The notes under the pieces are model-generated. The model made no database searches. It was given only the letters and a program-made list of their open reading frames with translations, and was not told the DNA's origin. Shown here piece after piece: positions 25,912 through 34,866 of a stretch of DNA of 64,000 bases. This DNA comes from Sporosarcina sp. HYO08. GTDB lineage: Bacteria; Bacillota; Bacilli; Bacillales_A; Planococcaceae. The translations under genes were made by a program, and so were the position numbers. The stretch is from contig NZ_LPUT01000012.1 in NCBI RefSeq assembly GCF_001563475.1, forward strand, positions 124,001 through 188,000, written 5' to 3'. The first letter of the stretch is position 1. Each line of letters starts with the position of its first letter.

Positions 25912-27177
25912 ATGAAGAAAAAAATGATGCGTTTTCTTATCGTAATCGCCAGTCTGCTGCTATTCGTCACCGCATGCGGAACAGACGTTGATGATTCAAG
26001 CGTAAATGAACAAAAGAAAAATAATACTAGTTTCGCTCAAGATGACTACAAAGAAATTACAAATTCAAACAATGAACTTGCATTCAAACTGCTAAAAGAA
26101 GTTGAAAAAGATGAACAGGGCAATGTCTTCATTTCACCAACTAGTCTATTTATGGCACTGTCTATGGTTTACAACGGAGCGGATGGCGAAACGAAAAAAG
26201 AAATTGCAGAAATACTTCAAGTGAGCGGCATCGAAGTAGATGATTTAAATAAGGCAAACGCCTCACTACTAGCAATGCTCACAAAAGAGTCAGAGAGAAT
26301 TACAGTGGACATCGCCAATTCCGTTTGGATCAACGATGAATTTCATTTTCAACAAGAATTTGAAAAGGACGTCAGTGACTTTTATCAAGCCGAAATGAAA
26401 GAATTTAATCCTATGGATGAACAGGCAGCGAAAACGATTAATGGGTGGGTGGAAAAAGAAACACAGGAAAAGATTAAGGAGATTGTAGAAAATCCGCTTA
26501 ATCCTGATTTGGTCATGATGTTGTTAAACGCCATCTATTTCAATGGGGAATGGACGTATGAATTTGACAAGAATCTAACTGAAATCCGTGAATTCTTTTT
26601 GTCTGACGGAACGACGACCCAAATCCCTTTTATGAACAGAAGAGAAAATTTCTTGTATATGGAAAATGACGACTTCCAGGCAGTGTCACTTCCATATGGG
26701 GATGGGGAAATGAGTATGAAAGTATTTTTGCCGAAAGAAGGCAAAAGTTTAACAGACTTTGAAAATGCGCTTTCCAACGAGCAATGGCGGGAATGGGATA
26801 AACAATTTAGCCAGCAGGAAGGCATTGTGAACATGCCGAAATTTAAAATGGAATATGAAATAGAACTGAATAGCGTGTTACAAAAGCTCGGAATGCCAAC
26901 TGCCTTTACGGAAAAAGCAGAGTTCCCAAAATTAATTCAAGAAGATGCACCCCTGATGATTGATAAGGTAAAGCAAAAGACATTTATTGATGTGCATGAA
27001 AAAGGTACGGAATCGGCAGCTGTGACATCAGTAGAAGTCGTCTTAACTTCTGCGCCGGCAGATGAATTTTATATGGACATCAATCGGCCATTCTTTTTTA
27101 TGATTACAGATGACGAAGCGGAAGCGATTCTGTTCATGGGCAGCGTTTCAAATCCGAAAGAGCTTGGGGATTCCTAA
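25912..27177 (+). CDS. Lipoprotein serpin (serine protease inhibitor)
   Basis: 421 aa. A lipoprotein signal peptide ends at the lipobox FVTAC (about residue 22). A low-complexity linker follows, then a full serpin fold from about residue 48. Serpin landmarks include NVFISPTSLFMALSMVYNGADGETK near the start of the fold and LLNAIYFNGEW in the middle. The reactive-centre hinge is EKGTESAAVTSVEVV, with the small residues of inhibitory serpins, and the distal PFFFMI motif follows. Counting from P17 puts the scissile bond near LT-S, suggesting a subtilisin- or elastase-like target; this is approximate. Extracellular and membrane-anchored. The ATG follows AAGGAGGTCGAGG. Confidence 0.93.
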   Translation: MKKKMMRFLIVIASLLLFVTACGTDVDDSSVNEQKKNNTSFAQDDYKEITNSNNELAFKLLKEVEKDEQGNVFISPTSLFMALSMVYNGADGETKKEIAEILQVSGIEVDDLNKANASLLAMLTKESERITVDIANSVWINDEFHFQQEFEKDVSDFYQAEMKEFNPMDEQAAKTINGWVEKETQEKIKEIVENPLNPDLVMMLLNAIYFNGEWTYEFDKNLTEIREFFLSDGTTTQIPFMNRRENFLYMENDDFQAVSLPYGDGEMSMKVFLPKEGKSLTDFENALSNEQWREWDKQFSQQEGIVNMPKFKMEYEIELNSVLQKLGMPTAFTEKAEFPKLIQEDAPLMIDKVKQKTFIDVHEKGTESAAVTSVEVVLTSAPADEFYMDINRPFFFMITDDEAEAILFMGSVSNPKELGDS

Positions 27178-27190
27178 GCTCTTTTTCTTT
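27157..27190 (+). terminator. Terminator overlapping the serpin stop codon
   Basis: AAAGAGCTT and AAGCTCTTTTT pair with an inner GG/CC, around the stop codon at 27175-27177. T5 follows. Confidence 0.8.
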
Positions 27191-27308
27191 AGGACCATTT
27201 TGTTATCCGTCTCAATGTGTTGTAATTCTCTGAATTAATAATATAAATAAATTGGGCAGAAAAGTGTGATAACATATTTCTCAAAACAGATTAGGGGAGC
27301 ACGATCTT

Positions 27309-28490
27309 ATGAAACTTGAAACGCCAATTAAAATAAAGCCTTCCGCGCGCATGTCTATCTTTTCCGAAGCAATTTTTGGTGATTTAAAGGCTGCTGCTGC
27401 GAAAAAACAAGCAACGGGCATTGAGCTGATCGATTTGAGTCTTGGCAGTCCGGATTTGCCGCCGGATGAAAAAGTGCGGAAAGTATTATCTGATGAAAGT
27501 GCATTGGCAACAACATATGGCTACACGCTTGGCGGGACAAAGCGTTTTAACGAAGCAGTTGCCAATTATTATAAACGGCGTTCCGGTGTCGACATTAACC
27601 CGGAGACCGAAGTCATCCAGACGATGGGTTCACAGGAAGGGCTCGTTCATTTACCGCTTGCATTTTGTGATGAAGGCGACATTGTACTTACGACGGATCC
27701 CGCTTATGTCGCATACGAAGCTGGCATTAAACTAGCAGGAGCTGTACCGTACTACATGCCGCTTCGTGAAGAAAATGGATTTTTGCCAGATTTACGAGCC
27801 ATTCCTGAGGAAGTTGCAGAAAAAGCAAAGCTGCTTATTTTGAACTTGCCTGGGAATCCAGTACCCGCGCTTCCAAGTGCTTCGTTCTTTGATGAAGTCG
27901 TCGCTTTTGCGCAGAAATACAACATTATTGTATTGCATGATGCAGCTTATTCGGAATACTATTTCACAGGAGACGCACCGATTAGTTTTCTAGCTACAGA
28001 AGGCGCTATAGATGTAGGTGTAGAAATTAATTCATTGTCGAAAAGCTTTAGCCTGGCCGGGGCGCGTATTGCCTATATTGTTGGAAATGCTGAAGTCGTC
28101 AGCATCATGAAACAGTTAAAATCGAATTTGGATTACGGAACATTTGGACCGATTCAGGAAGCGGCGGCTGTAGCATTAGACAATGCCGAAGAAATTACAG
28201 ATCGACTTAGAAAAGAATTTTCTAAACGTCATCAAGTGTTAATGAATGGAATGAAAGAAATCGGCTGGTCAGCCACACCGTCAAATGGCGGTATGTTCGT
28301 CTGGGCAAAATATCCGTATGACATGGGGGACATCGATTTCGTTTACGAAATCATTGAACAATGCGGAGTCGTCATGGTGCCGGGCAGTATTTTTGGTTCG
28401 GGCGGAGAAGGGTATGTACGCTTAGCGCTCGTTCAATCGGTGGACGAGCTGCAGCGAGCAATTGAGCGGTTAAAAAACTTGTCTATTTAA
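27309..28490 (+). CDS. Class I/II PLP-dependent aminotransferase
   Basis: 393 aa, fold-type I aminotransferase. The PLP lysine is in NSLSKSFSLAGARIAY, the cofactor aspartate in IIVLHDAAYSEYYF, and the substrate arginine near YVRLALV. LILNLPGNPVPA is typical of the aspartate/LL-diaminopimelate aminotransferase subgroup. The substrate is not determined by sequence. Its place one gene beyond the lysine cluster allows a role in 2-aminoadipate transamination (inference). The ATG at 27309 has a weak GGGGAGCACG site upstream. Confidence 0.85.
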   Translation: MKLETPIKIKPSARMSIFSEAIFGDLKAAAAKKQATGIELIDLSLGSPDLPPDEKVRKVLSDESALATTYGYTLGGTKRFNEAVANYYKRRSGVDINPETEVIQTMGSQEGLVHLPLAFCDEGDIVLTTDPAYVAYEAGIKLAGAVPYYMPLREENGFLPDLRAIPEEVAEKAKLLILNLPGNPVPALPSASFFDEVVAFAQKYNIIVLHDAAYSEYYFTGDAPISFLATEGAIDVGVEINSLSKSFSLAGARIAYIVGNAEVVSIMKQLKSNLDYGTFGPIQEAAAVALDNAEEITDRLRKEFSKRHQVLMNGMKEIGWSATPSNGGMFVWAKYPYDMGDIDFVYEIIEQCGVVMVPGSIFGSGGEGYVRLALVQSVDELQRAIERLKNLSI

Positions 28491-28493
28491 TAT

Positions 28494-28534
28494 AAAAAAG
28501 CTAGGAAGGTGATCCACATCTTCCTAGCTTTTTT
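28494..28534 (+). terminator. Terminator after the aminotransferase gene
   Basis: AAAAAAGCTAGGAAG pairs perfectly with CTTCCTAGCTTTTTT. Very strong, and usable in both directions. Confidence 0.93.
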
Positions 28535-28579
28535 GGTGTATACTGGAACTTTGAAATGATTCGATTGGAGTTATGCACA

Positions 28580-30325
28580 ATGGACAAGAAACAAACAGGA
28601 TTAAAACCATTTTTCTCACTTATTTTATCCACAAACATTCCCAAACTCGCTTTAGCTATAGGCTTAACAGCAAGCGTGCTCACGACACTGGCAGGTCTTG
28701 TCGTTCCGTTGTTAACAAAAAATCTTGTGGATGGTTTTTCTGTTTCCAAGTTAAGTGTCCCACTTATGATCGGAATCGGTGCAGCATTTATCGTGCAAGC
28801 AGTCATTAACGGGATTTCGATTTATTTACTCAGTTATGTCGGTCAAAAAGTCGTTGCCAGACTACGTGATCGGATGTGGATAAAACTTATTCGTTTACCG
28901 GTAAGTCATTTTGATTCCGAATCGAGCGGTGAGACGGTGAGTCGTGTCGTCAATGACACGGGCATCGTTCGAGAACTGATTTCCCAACATTTTCCGCAAT
29001 TCATTACAGGAATTATATCAATTCTTGGAGCAGTCACGATCCTTCTGATAATGGATTGGAAAATGACGCTAATTATGCTCATATCTGTTCCAGTTACAGT
29101 TGCTGTGATGATTCCTTTAGGGCGACGAATGGCGAAGATTTCAAGAGGGTTGCAAGATGAAACGGCTGTTTTTACAGGGCAGATTCAACAAACGCTTGGT
29201 GAAATTCGCTTGATGAAGGCTTCTACTGCTGAACGCAATGAGGAAGAAAAGGGAATGGCAGGTATTCAAAAACTGCTTGGATACGGATTGAAGGAAGCGC
29301 GGATTACCGCATTGATTGCACCGTTGATGTATTTAGTTGTAATGATTGTAATCGTTATGATTATTGGGTACGGCGGCATGCGTGTTGCGAATGGCACGAT
29401 GTCCACAGGAGCACTCGTTGCGTTTTTACTATACTTATTCCAAATTATTTTCCCGATTACATCATTTGCGATGTTTTTCACACAGCTTCAAAAAGCAAAA
29501 GGGGCGACAGAGCGCATTATCGATATTTTAGAGCTGCCGTTGGAAGAAGGGCAGGACGGTTTGGATATCGATATTGCCAATCAGCCAATTTATGTGAAGG
29601 ACGTTTCTTTTACTTATGATGAAGAGGAACCAGTGCTTCAACATATTTCTTTCGAAGCTCAGCCGGGTGAAATGATTGCTTTCGCAGGTCCGAGCGGTGG
29701 CGGAAAAACGACGATGTTTGGCTTGTTGGAGCGGTTCTATGAACCATCAACAGGAGAAATTTGTATAGGAGACACACCAATTCACAAATTGTCGACAACT
29801 TCTTGGCGCAGCCAAATTGGATATGTGCCGCAGGAAAGCGCCATGATGGCGGGAACGATCCGTGAAAATCTTTGCTACGGTCTGGAGAATGCGGCGGATA
29901 TTTCGGATGAACAGCTTTGGAAGGTAACAGAAATGGCGTATGCAGATCAATTCATCAAATCCTTTACCAACGGTTTAGATACGGAAGTAGGGGAGCGGGG
30001 CGTCAAGTTATCGGGCGGGCAAAGGCAAAGAATTGCCATTGCACGAGCGTTTTTGCGCGATCCGAAAATTTTAATGATGGACGAAGCAACTGCGAGCTTG
30101 GATAGCCAGTCCGAAGGCGTCGTTCAAGAAGCGCTCACACGATTGATGGAAGGCCGCACAACATTTGTCATTGCCCACAGACTATCCACAATCGTCGATG
30201 CAGATAAAATTATCTTCATTGAAAAAGGAAAAGTAACAGGGATCGGAACACATCAGGAGCTCATTCAATCCCATAACCTGTACCGTGAGTTTGCCGAACA
30301 GCAATTGGCAGGGGATAATTTATAA
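28580..30325 (+). CDS. ABC-type multidrug exporter half-transporter (BmrA/LmrA-like)
   Basis: Six-helix membrane domain fused to one ATPase domain; 581 aa, so it should act as a homodimer. The ATPase has Walker A GPSGGGKTT, signature LSGGQRQR, Walker B ILMMDEATASLD with the catalytic Glu, and an intact H-loop IAHRLST. All sites are canonical, as expected for a homodimer. Length and layout fit B. subtilis BmrA (YvcC). I start at ATG 28580, about nine bases after GGAG; an in-frame ATG at 28556 has no ribosome site. Confidence 0.9.
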   Translation: MDKKQTGLKPFFSLILSTNIPKLALAIGLTASVLTTLAGLVVPLLTKNLVDGFSVSKLSVPLMIGIGAAFIVQAVINGISIYLLSYVGQKVVARLRDRMWIKLIRLPVSHFDSESSGETVSRVVNDTGIVRELISQHFPQFITGIISILGAVTILLIMDWKMTLIMLISVPVTVAVMIPLGRRMAKISRGLQDETAVFTGQIQQTLGEIRLMKASTAERNEEEKGMAGIQKLLGYGLKEARITALIAPLMYLVVMIVIVMIIGYGGMRVANGTMSTGALVAFLLYLFQIIFPITSFAMFFTQLQKAKGATERIIDILELPLEEGQDGLDIDIANQPIYVKDVSFTYDEEEPVLQHISFEAQPGEMIAFAGPSGGGKTTMFGLLERFYEPSTGEICIGDTPIHKLSTTSWRSQIGYVPQESAMMAGTIRENLCYGLENAADISDEQLWKVTEMAYADQFIKSFTNGLDTEVGERGVKLSGGQRQRIAIARAFLRDPKILMMDEATASLDSQSEGVVQEALTRLMEGRTTFVIAHRLSTIVDADKIIFIEKGKVTGIGTHQELIQSHNLYREFAEQQLAGDNL

Positions 30326-30338
30326 AAAGTACCCATTT

Positions 30339-30351
30339 GGTGCCAGGCACC
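30339..30351. repeat. Short intergenic palindromic repeat, copy 2
   Basis: GGTGCCAGGCACC, the reverse complement of the 12-mer at 9103-9114 plus one matching base, again just behind a gene end. Confidence 0.5.
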
Positions 30352-30388
30352 CACACAAATTGGAAACTATTCTGATAACCTTTAAAAG

Positions 30389-30420
30389 GAGCGCTAAGTC
30401 ACACGATTAGCGCTCTTTTT
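30389..30420 (+). terminator. Terminator downstream of the ABC exporter gene
   Basis: GAGCGCTAA pairs with TTAGCGCTC around GTCACACGA, followed by TTTTT. It lies 64 bases after the stop codon. Confidence 0.92.
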
Positions 30421-30539
30421 AGTTACTCTGGGGATTTTTCGTAGTTAATGAGTCCTAATCTTTCTTTCTTCTATCTATATGAAGCCTCACTTATAAATTT
30501 GTCAAAAACTATATACATTATAAAATCATTCTGATAACA

Positions 30540-30782
30540 TGTTATAATAGTTGGATAATACTGACTATTTAGTTAAATTTAATGAATTAATATAAATTTT
30601 TGATTCGAACGATGGGTTCGTGAATGATCGCCATTTGAGATGTGGGTATTAAGTAGCTTTTTGGGCTGCTTCTTTCCAATATTAAAAAGGGGGTGGAGAA
30701 GGACGTTACCGGAAACTTTATAGATCAGAGGTAAGAAAAGAACAAGCTTCAATTCTATTAACTTATAACAGGGGGAATTCAA
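30540..30782 (+). promoter_or_regulatory. Promoter and long structured leader of the branched-chain amino acid importer operon
   Basis: An extended -10 element (TG-T-TATAAT, 30540-30548) starts a leader of about 230 bases. It contains a GAAC/GTTC hairpin near 30605-30620, a second stem AAGTAGC/GCTGCTT with loop TTTTTGG near 30650-30670 inside outer TATT/AATA arms, and a GGTGG/TTACC pairing near 30695-30712. There is no terminator-like T tract, no T-box consensus and no convincing leader peptide. This, the copy of the palindromic repeat and the terminator upstream are all I see in the 457-bp gap. Confidence 0.45.
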
Positions 30783-31925
30783 TTGAAAAAGTACTCAGCT
30801 TTTGCAATCGGTTTACTACTGCTTTTCTCCATACTATTAAGTGCTTGTTCCGACGGAGAGAGTTCTGAAAAGAAAAGTAATGACGATGACATTTCGGTAG
30901 GCGTCCTTCTTCCTGTCACAGGAAATAATGCGACGGACGGTAAAGACATGTTAAACGCAATGAATATGGCGGTCGAGAAAGTGAATGATGCTGGCGGTGT
31001 TTTAGGGAAGAAAATAAAGTTAGAAGTTGCCGATGATGCATGTGATCCACAAACTGCGACAACTGCAGCAAACAAGCTAGTTTCCCAGGGAGTTATTGCG
31101 GTTGTAGGTGGCTACTGTTCAGGTGCTACATTGCCTGCGACGGGTGTTTTCCATAATGCAAATATCCCGATGATTGTCGCCGCGGCAAATTCATCTGAAC
31201 TACCTGAACAAGGCTATGAAAGTTTGTTTTTAATAAATGGACTTGTGCCTGACCAGGCAAAAACGGGTACAGATTATTTTGAAGAGCAGGGCGGTAAAAA
31301 TATCGCGATTATTCATGACAACTCCGCTTATGCGAAAAATTTAGCTGACTTTGCCAAAGGCTATGTTGAAGAAAACGGTGGAAAAGTTGTTGCATTCGAG
31401 GCGATCAATCCAGAAGAAAAGGATTTCGGATCATTGATGACAAAATTGAAAGCGCTTAATCCTGATGGTACGTACTTTACCGGCTATTATGCCGCAGGTG
31501 GTTTGATGGTTAAGCAATTCAAAGAAAAAGGTGTGTCTGGCTCGTTCATGGTCGGTGATGGAAGCTATTCACCGGACATCATCGACATAGCTGGAGCGGA
31601 AAACGCAGAAGGTTTACTAGTGACAGCAACACCGACGGCAAACTTTATCCCGGGTGCAGAAGAGTTTGTTGAGGAATATAAAGGAAAATATAACCTGTCA
31701 CCTGGTCCGTTTTCAGCTTTGTCATTCAATGGGATGAACTTATTGGTAGATGCATTGGAGAGAGCTGATACTACAGAAGCTGATGCGCTCATAAAAGCTT
31801 TGAAGGAGACGGAGAATTTCGAGGCAATTGGACAAGTCATTGAATTCAATGACACGAACTCACTAAACCAATCGAATTTCCATGTGATGAAAGTTGAGAA
31901 TGGGGACTTCGTGCTAGAAAAATAG
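30783..31925 (+). CDS. Branched-chain amino acid ABC transporter substrate-binding lipoprotein (LivJ/LivK family)
   Basis: 380-aa lipoprotein with signal peptide and lipobox LLSAC (about residue 22). The mature part has the type I periplasmic-binding fold: ISVGVLLPVTGNNATDGKDMLNAMNMAVEKVN near the N-terminus and a central VVGGYCSGATLPA. It captures leucine, isoleucine, valine or a related ligand outside the membrane for LivHMGF. The start is TTG at 30783 behind AGGGGG. The gene is separated from livH by a stem-loop. Confidence 0.9.
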   Translation: MKKYSAFAIGLLLLFSILLSACSDGESSEKKSNDDDISVGVLLPVTGNNATDGKDMLNAMNMAVEKVNDAGGVLGKKIKLEVADDACDPQTATTAANKLVSQGVIAVVGGYCSGATLPATGVFHNANIPMIVAAANSSELPEQGYESLFLINGLVPDQAKTGTDYFEEQGGKNIAIIHDNSAYAKNLADFAKGYVEENGGKVVAFEAINPEEKDFGSLMTKLKALNPDGTYFTGYYAAGGLMVKQFKEKGVSGSFMVGDGSYSPDIIDIAGAENAEGLLVTATPTANFIPGAEEFVEEYKGKYNLSPGPFSALSFNGMNLLVDALERADTTEADALIKALKETENFEAIGQVIEFNDTNSLNQSNFHVMKVENGDFVLEK

Positions 31926-31934
31926 ATTTGTTAG

Positions 31935-31983
31935 GCCGTCGGAGTTATTCGGTTTTGGGGAATAAGCGAATAGTTCCGACGGC
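31935..31983 (+). terminator. Large stem-loop between the binding-protein gene and livH
   Basis: GCCGTCGGA (31935-31943) pairs with TCCGACGGC (31975-31983), with an inner run of about eight further pairs. No T tract follows, so it more likely protects the 3' end of the binding-protein mRNA or partly attenuates than fully terminates. Excess binding protein over permease is usual in such operons. Confidence 0.7.
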
Positions 31984-32075
31984 TTCCCGTCTTTGGGAAA
32001 ATGACTGAGAAACTTCACTCAAGTAATAATAGGCATCAAAACTACGAAAAAAGCACAGAAATGAGTGATCAATGA

Positions 32076-32981
32076 ATGGGGATTTTTTTACAAATATTAA
32101 TTGATGGGCTTGTGATCGGTGCATTTTACAGTTTAATCGCCTTAGGCTATACGATGGTGTACGGAATTATTAAGCTGTTGAACTTTGCACATGGTGACTT
32201 GTATATGATCGGTGCGTTCATAGGATTTACTTTACTGTCATTTATTACAGGAGATGGCGGTCTGAATACAAGTGTATTAGGAATTGGGATGATTTTTGTC
32301 ATTACAATGATCCTTGTCGGATTTGTAGGAATGGGAGTAGAAAGGATTGCTTATCGTCCGTTGCTCTTGGCCCCAAGGTTGTCCATTCTGATAACCGCGC
32401 TAGGCGTTTCTTTATCACTTCAGTACACGTCTATGAACGTTTGGGGTGCTTCTTACAAAGTATATCCGATTAGTTTACCTAAAAATGGGTTTGAGATCAT
32501 CGGTGCTCACATTTCCTATTCCCAAATCGGAATGATTTTACTCTCCGCCTTGCTCATGTTGGGACTCCGATTATTTATCGATAAAACCATTTATGGAAAA
32601 GCAATGCGCGCGATTGCGTTGGATCAAACCGCATGTAGTTTAATGGGCATAAACGTGTATAGGATCATTTCACTCACCTTTTTTATCGGTGCATTTCTAG
32701 CAGCCGGAGCTGGGATCATGTCTGGAATCTATTATGGTACGGTCAATTTTATGATGGGTTTCATTATCGGATTAAAAGCTTTTACGGCAGCTGTATTAGG
32801 CGGTATTGGAAACATTACAGGGGCAATGCTTGGTGGATTTGTCTTAGGCATTTTAGAAGCGTATGGTACTTTTTACTTAGGCGGATCTTGGAAAGACGTC
32901 TTGGCATTCGGGATACTCATTTTATTTTTAGTATTTAAGCCGACAGGAATATTAGGGGCGAAGGAAATGGAGAGGATGTAG
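32076..32981 (+). CDS. livH: Branched-chain amino acid ABC permease LivH
   Basis: 301-aa inner-membrane permease with about eight helices. ALGYTMVYGIIKLLNFAHGDLYMIGAFIG near the N-terminus and GLKAFTAAVLGGIGNITGAMLGG near the C-terminus are family hallmarks, the second being the contact loop for the ATPases. It pairs with LivM. The ribosome site is weak (GAGTGATC), and the gene ends directly before the livM start. Confidence 0.93.
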   Translation: MGIFLQILIDGLVIGAFYSLIALGYTMVYGIIKLLNFAHGDLYMIGAFIGFTLLSFITGDGGLNTSVLGIGMIFVITMILVGFVGMGVERIAYRPLLLAPRLSILITALGVSLSLQYTSMNVWGASYKVYPISLPKNGFEIIGAHISYSQIGMILLSALLMLGLRLFIDKTIYGKAMRAIALDQTACSLMGINVYRIISLTFFIGAFLAAGAGIMSGIYYGTVNFMMGFIIGLKAFTAAVLGGIGNITGAMLGGFVLGILEAYGTFYLGGSWKDVLAFGILILFLVFKPTGILGAKEMERM

Positions 32982-33977
32982 ATGATAAGAAAATATAAAA
33001 AACAGTCACTTTTACTACTCACCCTCATTATGTTCATACTTCCATTCTTTCTTAATATCTACTGGTTAGATGTTTTTACCTTTGTTCTTTTTTATGTTGT
33101 GTTGGCCCAGGGGTTGAATATAGTTGTTGGATACACGGGGTTGTTGGATTTGGGATATGCCGCATTTTTTGCTGTCGGTGCTTATACGACTGCAATCTTG
33201 ATGACGACTTTCCAGTGGTCGTTCTGGTCGACTCTCCCAGTTGCCTTTCTACTTGCAATTATTTCAGGCATCATCATCGGCACACCAACGCTTCGGCTTA
33301 GAAGTGACTATTTAGCGATCGTAACACTGGGTTTCGGAGAAATTGTTAGAATCGTTGTGACGAATCTTAATATTACAGGCTCGGCTTCGGGGATTTATGG
33401 GATTCCAAGACCTTCCATCGGCGGCTACGTCATATCGACGCAAAAAGATTTTTATTATTTAATTTTGATCTTCGCGATCCTGTCCGTTCTCATCGTCTAT
33501 CGGTTGGGTCATTCAAGAATTGGCCGTGCATGGATTTATATTCGCGAAGATGAGGATGCTGCGGAAGCAATGGGGATCAACCGGATCCGTCTGAAATTAT
33601 TATCATACGCTTCTGGTGCTGTCATCGGCAGTTTTGCAGGTTCCGTTTTTGCGGTTAAAATGACAGCGATTGCGCCACTCAGTTTTAGTTTCCTGCAATC
33701 TGTCATGATCTTACTCGCAGTTGTACTAGGTGGTCTCGGCAGTATTTCGGGGGTTGTTGTCGGGGCGGCTTTAGTCATCATACTTCCGGAGCTTTTACGG
33801 GGGGCAGACGATTGGCGTTATTTAATATTTGGGGTGGCACTTGTTGCAATGATGGTGTTCCGTCCACAAGGCATATGGCCGCCGCAATATGAAACGGAAG
33901 ACGAGGATCCTAATGACGAGACAGAAGACTTGGATGGATCGAATACGAAAGCGCCTGAAGAAAGCCCATCACTATAA
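32982..33977 (+). CDS. livM: Branched-chain amino acid ABC permease LivM
   Basis: 331-aa permease partner of LivH. Hallmarks are GLNIVVGYTGLLDLGYAAFFAVGAYT, the segment GRAWIYIREDEDAAEAMGIN and VLGGLGSISGVVVGAAL. The C-terminal tail of about 30 residues is strongly acidic (EDEDPNDETEDLD), which is longer than usual. The start ATG abuts the livH stop and has GGAGAGGATG upstream. Confidence 0.93.
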   Translation: MIRKYKKQSLLLLTLIMFILPFFLNIYWLDVFTFVLFYVVLAQGLNIVVGYTGLLDLGYAAFFAVGAYTTAILMTTFQWSFWSTLPVAFLLAIISGIIIGTPTLRLRSDYLAIVTLGFGEIVRIVVTNLNITGSASGIYGIPRPSIGGYVISTQKDFYYLILIFAILSVLIVYRLGHSRIGRAWIYIREDEDAAEAMGINRIRLKLLSYASGAVIGSFAGSVFAVKMTAIAPLSFSFLQSVMILLAVVLGGLGSISGVVVGAALVIILPELLRGADDWRYLIFGVALVAMMVFRPQGIWPPQYETEDEDPNDETEDLDGSNTKAPEESPSL

Positions 33978-34046
33978 GGTAATTCCCAAATACGATGGGG
34001 TGAAAATTCGACAGACTTGTTACTTCGAAATAAATGGAACTGCTCA

Positions 34047-34063
34047 ATAGATTACAAATCTAT
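34047..34063. repeat. Perfect inverted repeat between livM and livG
   Basis: ATAGATT-ACA-AATCTAT in the 118-bp gap between livM and livG. Too A+T rich and without T tract to be a terminator; possibly an RNA stem that affects livG translation or mRNA processing. Confidence 0.4.
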
Positions 34064-34095
34064 CAATAATCTGCGACAGAGTGGGGGGGAATTCA

Positions 34096-34866
34096 ATGTC
34101 TATATTAACGGTCACTAATTTAAGCCTTCAATTCGGGGGATTGAAAGCTGTCAACGATTTATCATTTTCTGTAGAAAGGAATAGCATTTCAAGTATCATC
34201 GGACCAAACGGCGCAGGGAAAACTTCAGTTTTTAATATGATTACAGGTTTTTATCGTCCGACAAGCGGAGGAATCGAACTGGATGGTACGAGTCTTATCA
34301 ATAAAAAACCAAGTCATATCACTACATTAGGAATGGCGCGTACATTTCAGAATCTGCGGCTGTTTCCTAATTTGTCCGTACTCGATAATGTGAAATCCGG
34401 CATGCATTGCCGGACAAAACAAGCAGTATTTGGCGCATTATTCCGCACAAAGGCGCAAAAAGAAGAAGAAAGATTAATAGAAGAAGTGGCGAATGAGTGT
34501 ATCGATTTTGTCGGCATCCGTAAGTTTAGGATGAGAGCGGCAAAAAACTTGCCATACGGTCAACAACGATATTTAGAAATTGCGCGTGCATTGGCATCAA
34601 AGCCGAAAATCATTTTACTCGACGAACCGGCCGCTGGATTAAATTTTGCAGAAAAACAATACTTAATTGAGCTGATTCGGCGGATTCGCGATGAGTACAA
34701 TATTACTGTTTTAATGATCGAGCATGATATGGCACTGATCAAGCAAATTTCAGAACATATTACCGTCATCGATTATGGTGAAAAGATTGCCGAAGGAACG
34801 CCGACCGAAGTGCTGAACAATGAAAGGGTCATTGAGGCATACTTAGGGAAGGAGGAAGTCGTGTGA
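34096..34866 (+). CDS. livG: Branched-chain amino acid ABC ATPase LivG
   Basis: 256-aa ATPase. Walker A GPNGAGKTS, Q-loop TFQNLRLFPNLSV, signature LPYGQQRYLEIARAL, Walker B IILLDEPAAGLN and H-loop IEHDMALI are all present. YGQQR in place of SGGQ is normal for LivG. The ATG at 34096 follows a run of seven G; a longer GTG start at 34081 would swallow it. It overlaps livF by four bases. Confidence 0.94.
   Translation: MSILTVTNLSLQFGGLKAVNDLSFSVERNSISSIIGPNGAGKTSVFNMITGFYRPTSGGIELDGTSLINKKPSHITTLGMARTFQNLRLFPNLSVLDNVKSGMHCRTKQAVFGALFRTKAQKEEERLIEEVANECIDFVGIRKFRMRAAKNLPYGQQRYLEIARALASKPKIILLDEPAAGLNFAEKQYLIELIRRIRDEYNITVLMIEHDMALIKQISEHITVIDYGEKIAEGTPTEVLNNERVIEAYLGKEEVV

Noticed and set aside
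30690..30715. T-box-like GGGTGG...ACCGG in the branched-chain importer leader
   Set aside because: The conserved T-box core is interrupted by about ten bases, and there is no terminator or specifier stem that I can recognise.
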